Shown here one piece after another: positions 26,832-35,128 of a stretch of 64,000 nucleotides of DNA. The position numbers were made by a program, and so were the translations under genes. The notes below the pieces were generated by a model that made no database searches, was not told the DNA's origin, and worked only from the letters and a program-made list of their open reading frames with translations. The DNA is taken from contig NZ_JADYWL010000002.1 of assembly GCF_015864825.1 (NCBI RefSeq), positions 62,001 through 126,000 of the forward strand. The letters are read 5' to 3'. Source of the DNA: Psychrobacter sp. NZS113. GTDB taxonomy: Bacteria; Pseudomonadota; Gammaproteobacteria; Pseudomonadales; Moraxellaceae. Within the stretch, counting starts at the first letter, position 1; every line of letters starts with the position of its first letter.

Positions 26832-28499
26832 ATGAGCAACATAATACATGGTGGTCAAGCGATCGTAGATAGTCTTCAGCTACATGGGGTTAGTCGCGCC
26901 TATGTTGTTCCTGGTGAGAGTTATCTATCAGTATTAGATGGATTGTATAATGCCGACATCCAGACCGTCGTCTGTCGACATGAAGCTGCTTGTACCTATA
27001 TGGCAGATGCTCATGGTAAATTTACAGGTCAACCGGGCATTGCTATGGTTACCCGTGGACCAGGTGCGGCACAAGCTTATACTGGTATTCATACAGCATG
27101 GCAGGATGGCGTACCGCTTATCTTGTTCGTTGGACTCATTCCTGTTTCCGATAGAAATCGAGAGTCGTTCCAAGAGTTTGACCCTAATCAGTGGTTCTCT
27201 AGTCAATGTAAGCGGGTGTTGATATTGGACGAAGTATCAAGAGCATCCGAGATTGTCGCAAAAGCATTTCATGCAGCGTTAGAGGGAAGACCTGGTCCTG
27301 TCGTTGTGGGACTCCCTGAAGACATCATTCAGCAGGAGTTCCATGGGCAATTGCACCCAGTGATACCCGTTGCCAAAGGTGCTGTAGGTGCTGATGATCT
27401 TGATGCAATAGTAAGCGCTTTATCAACTGCTGAAAAGCCATTGATCTTTGCAGGCGGACAAAACTGGACGACAGAAACGGCGCTACAGTTAACAAAGTTT
27501 GCTGAAGACAACTGCATTCCTGTTATTCATGACTGGCGTGCCTCAGATAGAGTGTCTTTTGACTCTCCTGCCCATGCAGGTTACCTAGGTTATGGGCGTT
27601 CTGACGAGTGTGCAGCTCTTATTGAGATGGCTGATGTGCTGCTCACGATAGGTACTGTCTTAGGTGATGTTGCTAGTGATGGCTATAAGTTAAGGCAGTC
27701 CTTTGATCGGCCCAATTATATTGTCAATCTAGATACCAGTTTGCGTGGTCATAGTGGATCAGTGACTGAGCATATCGTTGCTAGTCCTGTCAGTTTCGTT
27801 AAATCCATTAGTCAATCATCGCTGGCGAGCTCGGAATCTCGTGAGACTTGGTTTAATTATTGTCATGAACAACAAAGAAAAGACTGTACCTTTCCAGAAA
27901 GACCGCCAGAGACTAAAAGTGCTGTCGATAGCTCAACTGACCAAACTTACGCCAGTATGACTCAAGTCATTCAGGCGATTACCGAACAGTTACCTACAGA
28001 TGCCGTCTACAGTTTCGGCGCTGGTAATCACTGCTTATGGGCGCAGCGCTATTTACCTACTCATACCTTTCCGAGCCAACTTAGTACTAGAAATGGCGCC
28101 ATGGGCTATAGCTTGCCGGCCGGTATTGTAGCTGCATTAGAGTCACCAGAACGCCTTTCGATTGTGGTGACTGGTGATGGTGAATTCATGATGAATGAGG
28201 CGGAATTATCAACATCCATCCGCTATGATGCGCCTGTTTTAATTGTTTTGATGGACAATCAACAGTTTGGTACTATCCGTCAGCATCAAGAAGCGCATTA
28301 TCCTGATCGCGTATCTGGTACGCAGCTACAGAATCCTGACTTTGCAGCACTTGCCAATGCCTTTGGCGCTCATGGTATAAAAATATCTAAAAATGATGAT
28401 ATCAAAGCAAATGTGAGCAAAGCGCTAAAAATCGTTATGGACGAGCGTAAAACAGTCTTGTTACATGTAATAACTGACCCTAGTGAGTTGACGCCTTAA
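26832..28499 (+). CDS. Thiamine-diphosphate-dependent enzyme (acetolactate synthase/2-oxoacid decarboxylase family)
   Basis: A 555-residue ThDP enzyme with three domains. The catalytic Glu is Glu51 in CRHEAACTYMADAHGK. A central domain follows, and the ThDP/Mg motif GDGEFMMNEAELS ends in VLMDNQQFGTIR. The FAD-binding pattern of true acetolactate synthase is weak, so a 2-oxoacid decarboxylase, carboligase or acyltransferase is as likely. It would act on the 2-oxo acid made by the flavoenzyme/RidA pair. GGAAATAATA precedes the ATG. It is the last structural gene before a terminator at 28727. Confidence 0.85.
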   Translation: MSNIIHGGQAIVDSLQLHGVSRAYVVPGESYLSVLDGLYNADIQTVVCRHEAACTYMADAHGKFTGQPGIAMVTRGPGAAQAYTGIHTAWQDGVPLILFVGLIPVSDRNRESFQEFDPNQWFSSQCKRVLILDEVSRASEIVAKAFHAALEGRPGPVVVGLPEDIIQQEFHGQLHPVIPVAKGAVGADDLDAIVSALSTAEKPLIFAGGQNWTTETALQLTKFAEDNCIPVIHDWRASDRVSFDSPAHAGYLGYGRSDECAALIEMADVLLTIGTVLGDVASDGYKLRQSFDRPNYIVNLDTSLRGHSGSVTEHIVASPVSFVKSISQSSLASSESRETWFNYCHEQQRKDCTFPERPPETKSAVDSSTDQTYASMTQVIQAITEQLPTDAVYSFGAGNHCLWAQRYLPTHTFPSQLSTRNGAMGYSLPAGIVAALESPERLSIVVTGDGEFMMNEAELSTSIRYDAPVLIVLMDNQQFGTIRQHQEAHYPDRVSGTQLQNPDFAALANAFGAHGIKISKNDDIKANVSKALKIVMDERKTVLLHVITDPSELTP

Positions 28500-28530
28500 G
28501 CTCTAACTATTTTTAGTATAGTCAAACCCA

Positions 28531-28623
28531 TATAAATCGGCTACATCGTCATCTTCGCTAAGCATACTAATGTATAACTTGCACTCGGTTTCCTTGTATC
28601 GAAATTATTTGAATTCAACTATA
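28531..28623 (-). repeat. Dispersed ~93-bp repeat, copy 2
   Basis: On the reverse strand it carries the core GATACAAGGAAACCGAG and the flanking pattern of copy 1 at 6764-6857. It lies in the 313-bp gap after the ThDP enzyme gene. Confidence 0.6.
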
Positions 28624-28726
28624 GGTTACAAGTCAACTAGTATAATGGCTAGAGAACGTTATAAGTGATGGTTCGTACGAACACGTTATTCTTGTTTATA
28701 TTTTATGATAAGCTAAAACTGTAGCA

Positions 28727-28764
28727 AAAAACCTGCCAAGGCTTGTAGAGCTTGGCAGGTTTTA
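28727..28764 (+). terminator. Rho-independent terminator between ThDP enzyme and LysR genes
   Basis: ACCTGCCAAG pairs perfectly with CTTGGCAGGT, flanked by A and T runs. It separates the catabolic genes from the LysR gene, so the regulator has its own promoter. Confidence 0.85.
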
Positions 28765-28812
28765 TAGTGTTTATTAAACGATAGTAACTAGCATATAAGT
28801 ATTGAGGCTACC

Positions 28813-29736
28813 ATGATAAATCAAAAACTTGCAGATAGTTTGAACTGGACATTACTTCATGTACTCATCGTTATATGTGAAGAAGGAAGCATCAGTGCTG
28901 CTGCTGATCGTCTAAATATAACCCAGTCTGCGGTTAGTCAAAACCTGAAAAAGCTTGAAGAACAACTTGAAAGCCAGCTTATCATTCGTAACACGAAACC
29001 CTTGGAGCTTACTCCTATTGGTCGCTATTGCCTTCAGGTTGCTCAGATAATATTTGCAGAGATTACCTCTATCGAAGCGATGCAAGGTAGTAACTCGCAT
29101 CTCTTAGAAGGGGTCATAAAACTATTGGTGGTCAGTCGAATACACAATCCAAAATATAACGATTTTTTAGTGTATTTTAAAAAGAAGTATCCAAATATCA
29201 CGTTAGATTTAACTGTGAAAACAAGCATGGATATTTTAGATGATTTGAATAAGAAAACACCTGCTATTGGCATTTGTTTAGCGAAGACTATACCTGATAC
29301 TCTCACTAAGACACTATTATTTAATCAACGTTACTATCTATATTGTGGTTACCACCATCCTCTGTTTTCAGTAGATGAGATAGAGTTTAGTAGCTTACTA
29401 AAAGAAGATTTTATTGCTTTTAATAGTGAAGATATTGGCGATGTGCTTTCACCAATCACGGTATTTAAAGAGAGTCATGATTTAACAGGACGTATTAGTG
29501 GCTATACTAATAACTTAGATGAAGCGGTGCGTTTGATCTACACAGGTCATGGCATAGGTGCCTTGCCAGATCAGTTTATAGCGGCCACCCATCTAGAGTC
29601 TAAGCTTAGACGCATGCCACCCAAAGAAGGTATTTCAGATATTCCTGTATACATTCTTTGGCACAAACATCGTAACCTATCAGCCATTGAGTCAAAATTT
29701 ATTGAAGAAATTATCGATTTTGACATATCTTTCTAA
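28813..29736 (+). CDS. LysR-family transcriptional regulator
   Basis: A 307-residue LysR protein. The HTH reads VICEEGSISAAADRLNITQSAVSQNLKKLEEQL, followed by RNTKPLELTPIGRYCL. The effector domain is ordinary in length. It is codirectional with, and downstream of, the deacylase/flavoenzyme/ThDP cluster and is its most likely regulator, although LysR genes are more often divergent. GAGG lies before the ATG. Confidence 0.88.
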   Translation: MINQKLADSLNWTLLHVLIVICEEGSISAAADRLNITQSAVSQNLKKLEEQLESQLIIRNTKPLELTPIGRYCLQVAQIIFAEITSIEAMQGSNSHLLEGVIKLLVVSRIHNPKYNDFLVYFKKKYPNITLDLTVKTSMDILDDLNKKTPAIGICLAKTIPDTLTKTLLFNQRYYLYCGYHHPLFSVDEIEFSSLLKEDFIAFNSEDIGDVLSPITVFKESHDLTGRISGYTNNLDEAVRLIYTGHGIGALPDQFIAATHLESKLRRMPPKEGISDIPVYILWHKHRNLSAIESKFIEEIIDFDISF

Positions 29737-30183
29737 TGAACTTCCAATTTTAGGATCATATTAGAAACCGAATGTTTTATAACATTACCTATGGAAAGTA
29801 TAAGTTAAATTATAGTTGTTCAAACTATATAAATGCTGACGTATATAATGGTTCTGAGGTGTCTGTTTTAAAGTTGTTTTGGGTAAGCTTATATATTATT
29901 GATACTCTCAATGTCGAGACAACGTTATGTGATTTCCCTTATAAATTATATAACATATCAACATTTACTTTCTTGATACTATAACAGCCGAGCACTTACG
30001 TATTACGCGCCATATATTAGAAAATAGTCAAGCAAATGGCAAAAAATTATTAGAAGGCTGGCCTGTATAAAGCGTCAAATAATCGCTTCAATTTACAAGT
30101 CTGATTTAATATTTTGAGCGGATACGTTGAAATTGCTTAAATTTATTTGAAATAATTATAATATCTAAACAGAGGAAGAATTT
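29737..30183. other. 447-bp AT-rich gap with a possible short gene remnant
   Basis: The 70-codon frame at 29772 has no ribosome site or recognisable motif. A start-less frame ending at about 30069 encodes TAEHLRITRHILENSQANGK and stops soon after; it has protein-like composition and could be the tail of a deleted gene, but I cannot name the family. Confidence 0.3.
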
Positions 30184-30489
30184 ATGAACACACAAGAGAA
30201 TAAACCACTCACCATCGTTGCCACTATTAAAGCTAAGCCTGAGCATGTCGAGCAAGTAAAATTAGAACTTCTCAAGCTAACTGAAGCCTCACAAACTGAT
30301 CAAGGTTGTATCCAATATGACCTACATCAAGACAACGCAAATAGTAATGGCTTTATCGTTTATGAGATTTGGGAAGACAATGAGCAGTTACAGCAGCATG
30401 TAGAAAGCCCGCATTTTCAAAACTATGTAACAGTGACCGATGGAATGATCGATGAATTTGTTATAAACGAGATGACTATTATTTCGTAA
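30184..30489 (+). CDS. Antibiotic-biosynthesis-monooxygenase (ABM) domain protein
   Basis: A 101-residue dimeric alpha-beta barrel protein. Seen: LTIVATIKAKPEHVEQVKLE, CIQYDLHQD, FIVYEIWEDNEQLQQHVESPHF, all typical of YgiN-like quinol monooxygenases, which act without cofactor on quinols or remove reactive aromatics. AGAGGAAG precedes the ATG. Stand-alone gene, closed by a strong terminator. Confidence 0.88.
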   Translation: MNTQENKPLTIVATIKAKPEHVEQVKLELLKLTEASQTDQGCIQYDLHQDNANSNGFIVYEIWEDNEQLQQHVESPHFQNYVTVTDGMIDEFVINEMTIIS

Positions 30490-30543
30490 ATTTTAATTTA
30501 AACTGCAATTTCAAAATTTTCAACTAGATAAACGTGTGAGACT

Positions 30544-30589
30544 AAAAAGTCTTTTAAGCTATGATTTATATGGCTTGAAAGACTTTTTT
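30544..30589 (+). terminator. Rho-independent terminator after the ABM gene
   Basis: A 16-bp stem with one G-T pair (AAAAAGTCTTTTAAGC with GCTTGAAAGACTTTTT), followed by a T-rich tract. Confidence 0.85.
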
Positions 30590-30598
30590 GTTTTAAGG

Positions 30599-30739
30599 AT
30601 GAATATCATTATCGGCTATTACATCTGGTGGTTGGCTTGGATAGTGCTTAAAGCGTTAGGTGTGGATGGAGTCAAAAATAGAGCTGCGATTAATGTAGAA
30701 AAAAGAGCCACTCAGTCAGAGTTAGCAAAATATGGTTGA
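30599..30739 (+). CDS. Possible small membrane protein
   Basis: A 46-residue frame, one hydrophobic helix (MNIIIGYYIWWLAWIVLKAL) then a basic tail. AAGG directly abuts the ATG, so the ribosome site spacing is poor, and the frame begins right after a terminator. Not recognised; it could be spurious. Confidence 0.25.
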   Translation: MNIIIGYYIWWLAWIVLKALGVDGVKNRAAINVEKRATQSELAKYG

Positions 30740-30834
30740 ATAAAATTTCTCTGGTTCCTGCACCACACAACAGGTATAAATTAACAAAAGTAAAAAGAGC
30801 ACAGGTCAAAATTGGCTATCGCTATTATTACTTA

Positions 30835-31719
30835 CTATAGGTTTCTCAACTGCTCAATCAACCAACGATGTATACCACTATCACTGGTACGTGGATGCCA
30901 TGCCGCGATGACTTTAAAAGTAGGTGGCAACGCTTCAACCTCAAGCTCTTTGACCTTACTGTTCGGCAATAACCGTGAAGGATAAAATGCAATCATATCG
31001 GTCGTATGCAAAATATCTGGTACGGCTGAAAAGCTAGGAACTGACATCACAATATTTCGTTTTAGACCTTTTTCTGTAAACCATTGATCATGAGAGCCGC
31101 GTAGATTAGCACGCGAGGGTGATACCACTAGCTGAGGATGCGCAGCCACTTGTGCCAGTGTTAATGGTTCTGTTGGAAGTTTATTTTCACAACCCGTCAC
31201 GCATAAATGTTGCTCTTCAAACAGAGTGACATACGATAAATTATCTGGGATGAATTCGGGAAAGGTGATCAGTAAATCAAGCTCTCCTGCTGCTATCAGC
31301 TGATTGATATTGTCCGAGGCAAAATCACGGACGATCAGCTTCAGATCAGGTGCGTCGCGTCGCGTAATATTAAACAATTGCGGTAATAACGCCTGCGTCG
31401 CATAGTCAGTCGCACTAATCGTAAATACGCCTTTGTATGTGTGCGGCATAAAAACCTCTGGCTCTAACAAATCCTCCAACTGTTTTAGGATATCGTCAAG
31501 GGATTGCTCCATCGATAGCGCCTTTGGCGTTGCCACCATGCTATTGCCTTGACGAATAAACAGGCGATCATCAAACACCTCACGTAACTTACGCAGCTGC
31601 TCACTGATGGCTTGTTGGGTCAGCCCCATTTTACGTGCGACTTGCGAGAGGTTTTTTAGATCAAGCAGCGCCTGTAATACTCTAAGTTGCTTAATATCGA
31701 GCCGATTCATTCCATTCAT
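30835..31719 (-). CDS. LysR-family transcriptional regulator
   Basis: A ~294-residue LysR protein. The HTH is QALLDLKNLSQVARKMGLTQQAISEQLRKLREVF, resembling the NodD/LeuO-like subgroup, with a standard effector domain (FTISATDYATQALLPQL). The start is uncertain: in-frame ATGs occur at 31752, 31719 and 31710, none with a strong ribosome site; homology to other LysR proteins supports 31719 or 31710. It is divergent from an Old Yellow Enzyme gene and probably controls it. Confidence 0.87.
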   Translation of the reverse strand: MNGMNRLDIKQLRVLQALLDLKNLSQVARKMGLTQQAISEQLRKLREVFDDRLFIRQGNSMVATPKALSMEQSLDDILKQLEDLLEPEVFMPHTYKGVFTISATDYATQALLPQLFNITRRDAPDLKLIVRDFASDNINQLIAAGELDLLITFPEFIPDNLSYVTLFEEQHLCVTGCENKLPTEPLTLAQVAAHPQLVVSPSRANLRGSHDQWFTEKGLKRNIVMSVPSFSAVPDILHTTDMIAFYPSRLLPNSKVKELEVEALPPTFKVIAAWHPRTSDSGIHRWLIEQLRNL

Positions 31720-31746
31720 AATGCATACCATTAATAGTTGTATCTT

Positions 31747-31765
31747 AAACAATAAGTGGTTGTTT
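31747..31765. promoter_or_regulatory. LysR-type dyad between LysR and alkene reductase genes
   Basis: AAACAA-N7-TTGTTT is a perfect dyad in the 173-bp divergent gap, ~130 bp upstream of the reductase start and ~30 bp upstream of the regulator, a usual location for a LysR site. Confidence 0.45.
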
Positions 31766-31892
31766 CTAATTGTACCCTCAAAACGCTATGCTGACTAACA
31801 TTGCTTAAGTAATCATTAGATTGGTTATTAATCATCAAAACAGGCCAAACACCTTTAATAACAAGCCATCAGCTGCTTTAAAAGAGACACTT

Positions 31893-33032
31893 ATGACACC
31901 AACCATTCTAAATACAAATACACTATTTTCCTCTGTAGAACTTGGGCCTTATACACTCAAAAACCGTATCGTAATGCCACCGTTGACACGCTCTCGTAGC
32001 ACGCAACCTGACAATATCTCTAATGACTTAATGGCCAGCTATTATGCACAGCGTGCTACAGCAGGCTTTATGGTGACTGAAGGTACGCAGATTGAACCAA
32101 GAGGCCAAGGCTATGCTTGGACACCGGGTATCCATTCACCAGCCCAAGTTGAAGGTTGGAAAAAAGTCACGCATGCAGTACATGACAAAGGCGGTATTAT
32201 TTTTGCTCAGCTTTGGCACGTGGGCCGTGTGTCGCACACCAGCTTACAACCTAACGGTGCTCAGCCGGTAGGACCGTCTGATATTACCGCTGATAACGTC
32301 AAAGTATTTATTGAAACAGGTCCAGGCGAAGGTGCTTTGGCCGATCCAAGTGAGCCACGTGCACTCAGTACCGATGAAGTTGGTGAGCTAGTAAATATGT
32401 ATGCGGCAGCTGCACGCAATGCGCTAGAAGCAGGGTTTGATGGGGTAGAGCTGCATTGTGCCAATGGTTATTTGGTCAATCAGTTTATTTCTGAGCATAG
32501 CAACACCCGTGATGACCAATATGGTGGGTCATTGACCAATCGTCTGCGCTTCTTAAAAGAGATCGTCGCTGCTGTCAGTGATGTGGTCGGTGCTGATCGT
32601 TTGGGCGTGCGTTTTGCGCCACTATTTGCCAGTACCACTGAGACACGTGTGTACTTGGGTTTGGTAGAGTCAGATCCTCATCATACGTATGTCGAAGCGG
32701 TCAAAGTACTGGAACAAGCGGGCATTGCTTACTTGTCTATTGCTGAAGCTGATTGGGACAATGCGCCTGATTTGCCAGACACTTTTTATCAAGCGGTCAG
32801 AGAAGAATTTTCAGGTCGTATTATTTATGCCGGCAAGTATACGGTACAAAAAGCCGTGAATATTTTAGAAAAAGGCTACGGTGATTTATTTGCGTTTGGT
32901 CGCCCTTTTATTGCCAATCCAGATTTGCCAGAGCGTATCGCCAATAACTGGCCATTGAATGAGGCAGACCCTGCCACTATGTATGGTGGTACTGATGTTG
33001 GCTACAGTGATTATCCTTACTATCAAGAATAG
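31893..33032 (+). CDS. nemA: Old Yellow Enzyme-family alkene reductase
   Basis: A 379-residue FMN enzyme that reduces activated alkenes, nitro compounds or N-ethylmaleimide with NAD(P)H. Seen: LKNRIVMPPLTRSRS at the N-terminus, FAQLWHVGRVSH, GFDGVELHCANGYLVNQFIS with the substrate His/Asn (HCAN), NTRDDQYGGSLTNRLRFL, and FAFGRPFIANPDLPERI. Start 31893 has AAGAGA upstream; the frame is open 24 codons further but without a ribosome site. Divergent LysR regulator; closed by a terminator. Confidence 0.92.
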   Translation: MTPTILNTNTLFSSVELGPYTLKNRIVMPPLTRSRSTQPDNISNDLMASYYAQRATAGFMVTEGTQIEPRGQGYAWTPGIHSPAQVEGWKKVTHAVHDKGGIIFAQLWHVGRVSHTSLQPNGAQPVGPSDITADNVKVFIETGPGEGALADPSEPRALSTDEVGELVNMYAAAARNALEAGFDGVELHCANGYLVNQFISEHSNTRDDQYGGSLTNRLRFLKEIVAAVSDVVGADRLGVRFAPLFASTTETRVYLGLVESDPHHTYVEAVKVLEQAGIAYLSIAEADWDNAPDLPDTFYQAVREEFSGRIIYAGKYTVQKAVNILEKGYGDLFAFGRPFIANPDLPERIANNWPLNEADPATMYGGTDVGYSDYPYYQE

Positions 33033-33055
33033 CCAAGCACATAAAAGTGAACAAG

Positions 33056-33087
33056 ATAAGGCCATTAATACTAATGGCCTTATTTTT
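33056..33087 (+). terminator. Rho-independent terminator after the alkene reductase gene
   Basis: ATAAGGCCATTA pairs perfectly with TAATGGCCTTAT, followed by TTTTG, 24 bp past the stop codon. Confidence 0.85.
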
Positions 33088-33199
33088 GTTTATAAATTTG
33101 GGACTTGTAGGATATTCCCAAACAGTCAACCATCAAGCGACAATTACTGTTTTTGTCGCGTAAAGATTCTTTTATTATTTTATCAATAGGTAGTAGGCA

Positions 33200-33421
33200 A
33201 TGAATCAGAATACTAAAGACAGACTGATACGTATATTGGTAGGGTATGTTGGACTTTATCCAACGCTACTGATCGCATTGACGTTATTGAAACCTATGAC
33301 TCAGGGTTTGAGCCTACCAGTGGTAGTATTAATCGAAACCATCATACTTGTGCCCTTGACACAGCTGGTGTCATTTCCGCTAGCAGGCAAGCTGATTGAT
33401 ATGCTAAGAAGAGAGAAATAA
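33200..33421 (+). CDS. Small two-helix membrane protein
   Basis: A 73-residue protein with two hydrophobic helices (LVGYVGLYPTLLIALTLL and VVVLIETIILVPLTQLVSFPLAG) and a basic C-terminus (DMLRREK). The second half resembles DUF2798-type small membrane proteins, but this is uncertain. A ribosome-site-like AGTAGG precedes the ATG and a terminator follows, supporting a real gene. Confidence 0.6.
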   Translation: MNQNTKDRLIRILVGYVGLYPTLLIALTLLKPMTQGLSLPVVVLIETIILVPLTQLVSFPLAGKLIDMLRREK

Positions 33422-33545
33422 TCGTTTTTTGCATAGCGCATTTACCGCAATACTTGTGTTTACCAAGCTGATTCCTAACGAACCTCTAACGAACTCCAAA
33501 GCTTGGTTATACAGGTTTGACTGTAAGGTTATTCTTCTACATATT

Positions 33546-33578
33546 AAAAAAGACCTTCAATTGCTTGAAGGTCTTTTT
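33546..33578 (+). terminator. Rho-independent terminator
   Basis: AAAAAGACCTTCAA pairs with TTGAAGGTCTTTTT around a 4-nt loop; it ends the small membrane-protein transcript. Confidence 0.85.
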
Positions 33579-33659
33579 GGTTTTATAAGTAATGTGAGCT
33601 TTCTAAGCATTTAACATAAAAGTCATGCTAACAAATTCTTATGAATAAAGAGCGGTTTT

Positions 33660-34556
33660 TCATTTCAAAAAGTCAGGTTGCATAAAGGCAGGGTTTGGAT
33701 AAGTATAAAATCCTTCTCCAGTTGCCGCACCCATTTTATTTTGATCAATCATCTGCTCTTTCAGATATTTAGCGGCCTTTAATCTTGCAGGGTTTTGAGT
33801 CGTTTCAGCGGCTAGCTTAGTGATGTTGTAGGCCGTGTTTATACCGATGGTATCCAAGATGCCAAATGGTCCTACAGGCGCACCAGTCACTATCATCCAT
33901 GTCTTATCAATTGTATGCGGGTCTGCAACCTCTTTGGCTAATAATTGCAGTCCTGCGTCTATAAAGGGCGCTAATAAACTGTTCATTATGTAGCCGGGTT
34001 GTTCTTTGTACAGCGGCATTGCAACCATACCAATGGCAGTAGCAAAGGCAACAACGTCATTAAACACCTTAGGATCTGTGCCAGGATGTCCCATAATTTC
34101 AGCGACATTATGCATCCAAATCTTATTGGCAAAATGTAGGGCTAAAAATTGAGCAGGTCGTCCCGTTGATTCCGCAAACTGGCTAGGGAGTAGGGTTGAG
34201 GTATTGGTGGCAAATATGGTTTTCTCTGGCGCTAGTTTGGCAAGCTTTTCATAAAATTCGATTTTAATGTCAGTAATTTCGGGAATAGCCTCAATCATTA
34301 GGTCAGCGTCTTTGACCGCTTCTGCTAAGTCTGAGGTGTAGCTGAGATTATCAAAAGCGTTGTCCAACTGCTCTTGAGTTGCTCTCAAATCCTTTCGAAA
34401 AGCTTTGCACATCAATTGAAACTTTGACTTTGCTTTTTCTAATACCTCATCATTGATGTCATAGACACTGACATTAAAACCATGAAATGCGGCTTGAAAA
34501 GCAATTTGATAGCCTAGGATGCCGCTTCCAGCGACTGTTACATTTTTATACGTCAT
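33660..34556 (-). CDS. 3-hydroxyacyl-CoA dehydrogenase (short, NAD-binding type)
   Basis: A 298-residue 3HCDH-family enzyme. The NAD motif VAGSGILGYQIAFQAAFHG has Ser in place of the more usual second Gly-flanking residue, then VSVYDINDEVLEKAK, LMIEAIPEITDIK, FATNTSTLLPS and the catalytic His/Glu pair in LALHFANKIWMHNVAEIMGH. The C-terminal domain has GPFGILDTIG and GEGFYTYPNP. It oxidises a 3-hydroxyacyl-CoA to the 3-oxoacyl-CoA. AGGAAATTAATACA precedes the ATG. It lies 570 bp beyond the DMSP cluster on the same strand; a role there is not shown. Confidence 0.85.
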   Translation of the reverse strand: MTYKNVTVAGSGILGYQIAFQAAFHGFNVSVYDINDEVLEKAKSKFQLMCKAFRKDLRATQEQLDNAFDNLSYTSDLAEAVKDADLMIEAIPEITDIKIEFYEKLAKLAPEKTIFATNTSTLLPSQFAESTGRPAQFLALHFANKIWMHNVAEIMGHPGTDPKVFNDVVAFATAIGMVAMPLYKEQPGYIMNSLLAPFIDAGLQLLAKEVADPHTIDKTWMIVTGAPVGPFGILDTIGINTAYNITKLAAETTQNPARLKAAKYLKEQMIDQNKMGAATGEGFYTYPNPAFMQPDFLK

Positions 34557-35128
34557 TGTATTAATTTCCTAAAAGTAGTGGATATAAGTCGCTAGATAAA
34601 TGTCTAGAACTTATAGACCTATTATTAGATTGTTTTACCTCATTATTCAACCTTCATTTTTATAAAAATATTAAAGAGAACCCAAAAATATCGGTATGCA
34701 AGTATCAGATAAGTTCATACCACTTGACTTATTATTTTGTTAAATAATTCAATGACTTGCTATTAGTACTTATAGGTTTACACCTGATTATTGTACGATG
34801 ATTGAAAGCTGTTTTGATATCATAATAGCCTTTTAATGACTACTGATGTCAAAGTATTATCGACGAGGTTGTGACAGAAAGGAAAGTATATGCAGTGAGT
34901 TATATATTAGTGGTTTTCTATCAAGACAATATGGAGATGGAAGTAGGTGGTAGTGCTACTAGGTAATGACAAGTAATCAATAATAAATCGCCCTAGAATT
35001 GTCGTACTCTCTCAGAATATTGAGTTTCCAACAATCTCAGGGCGGTTCACTCGCTATCATTTAGCGTTGCGCTTGCTGTATCTTCTTGGTGCGTGTAATT
35101 AGCATGTTTCTAAGTACGTATATCTAAA
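34557..35128. other. 572-bp gap, one imperfect hairpin
   Basis: No gene is supported. Apart from the hairpin at 34989-35044 I see no repeat or operator. It probably holds the promoter of the 3HCDH gene. Confidence 0.4.
34989..35044 (-). terminator. Possible terminator hairpin after the BCCT transporter gene
   Basis: CGCCCTAGAATTGT pairs with ACAATCTCAGGGCG at 11 of 14 positions around a 28-nt loop. Read leftward it is followed by ATTTATTATTG. It lies ~85 bp past the transporter stop codon. Confidence 0.4.

Noticed and set aside
29772-29984. 70-residue ORF in the AT-rich gap after the LysR gene
   Set aside because: No ribosome site; the composition is what AT-rich noncoding DNA gives.
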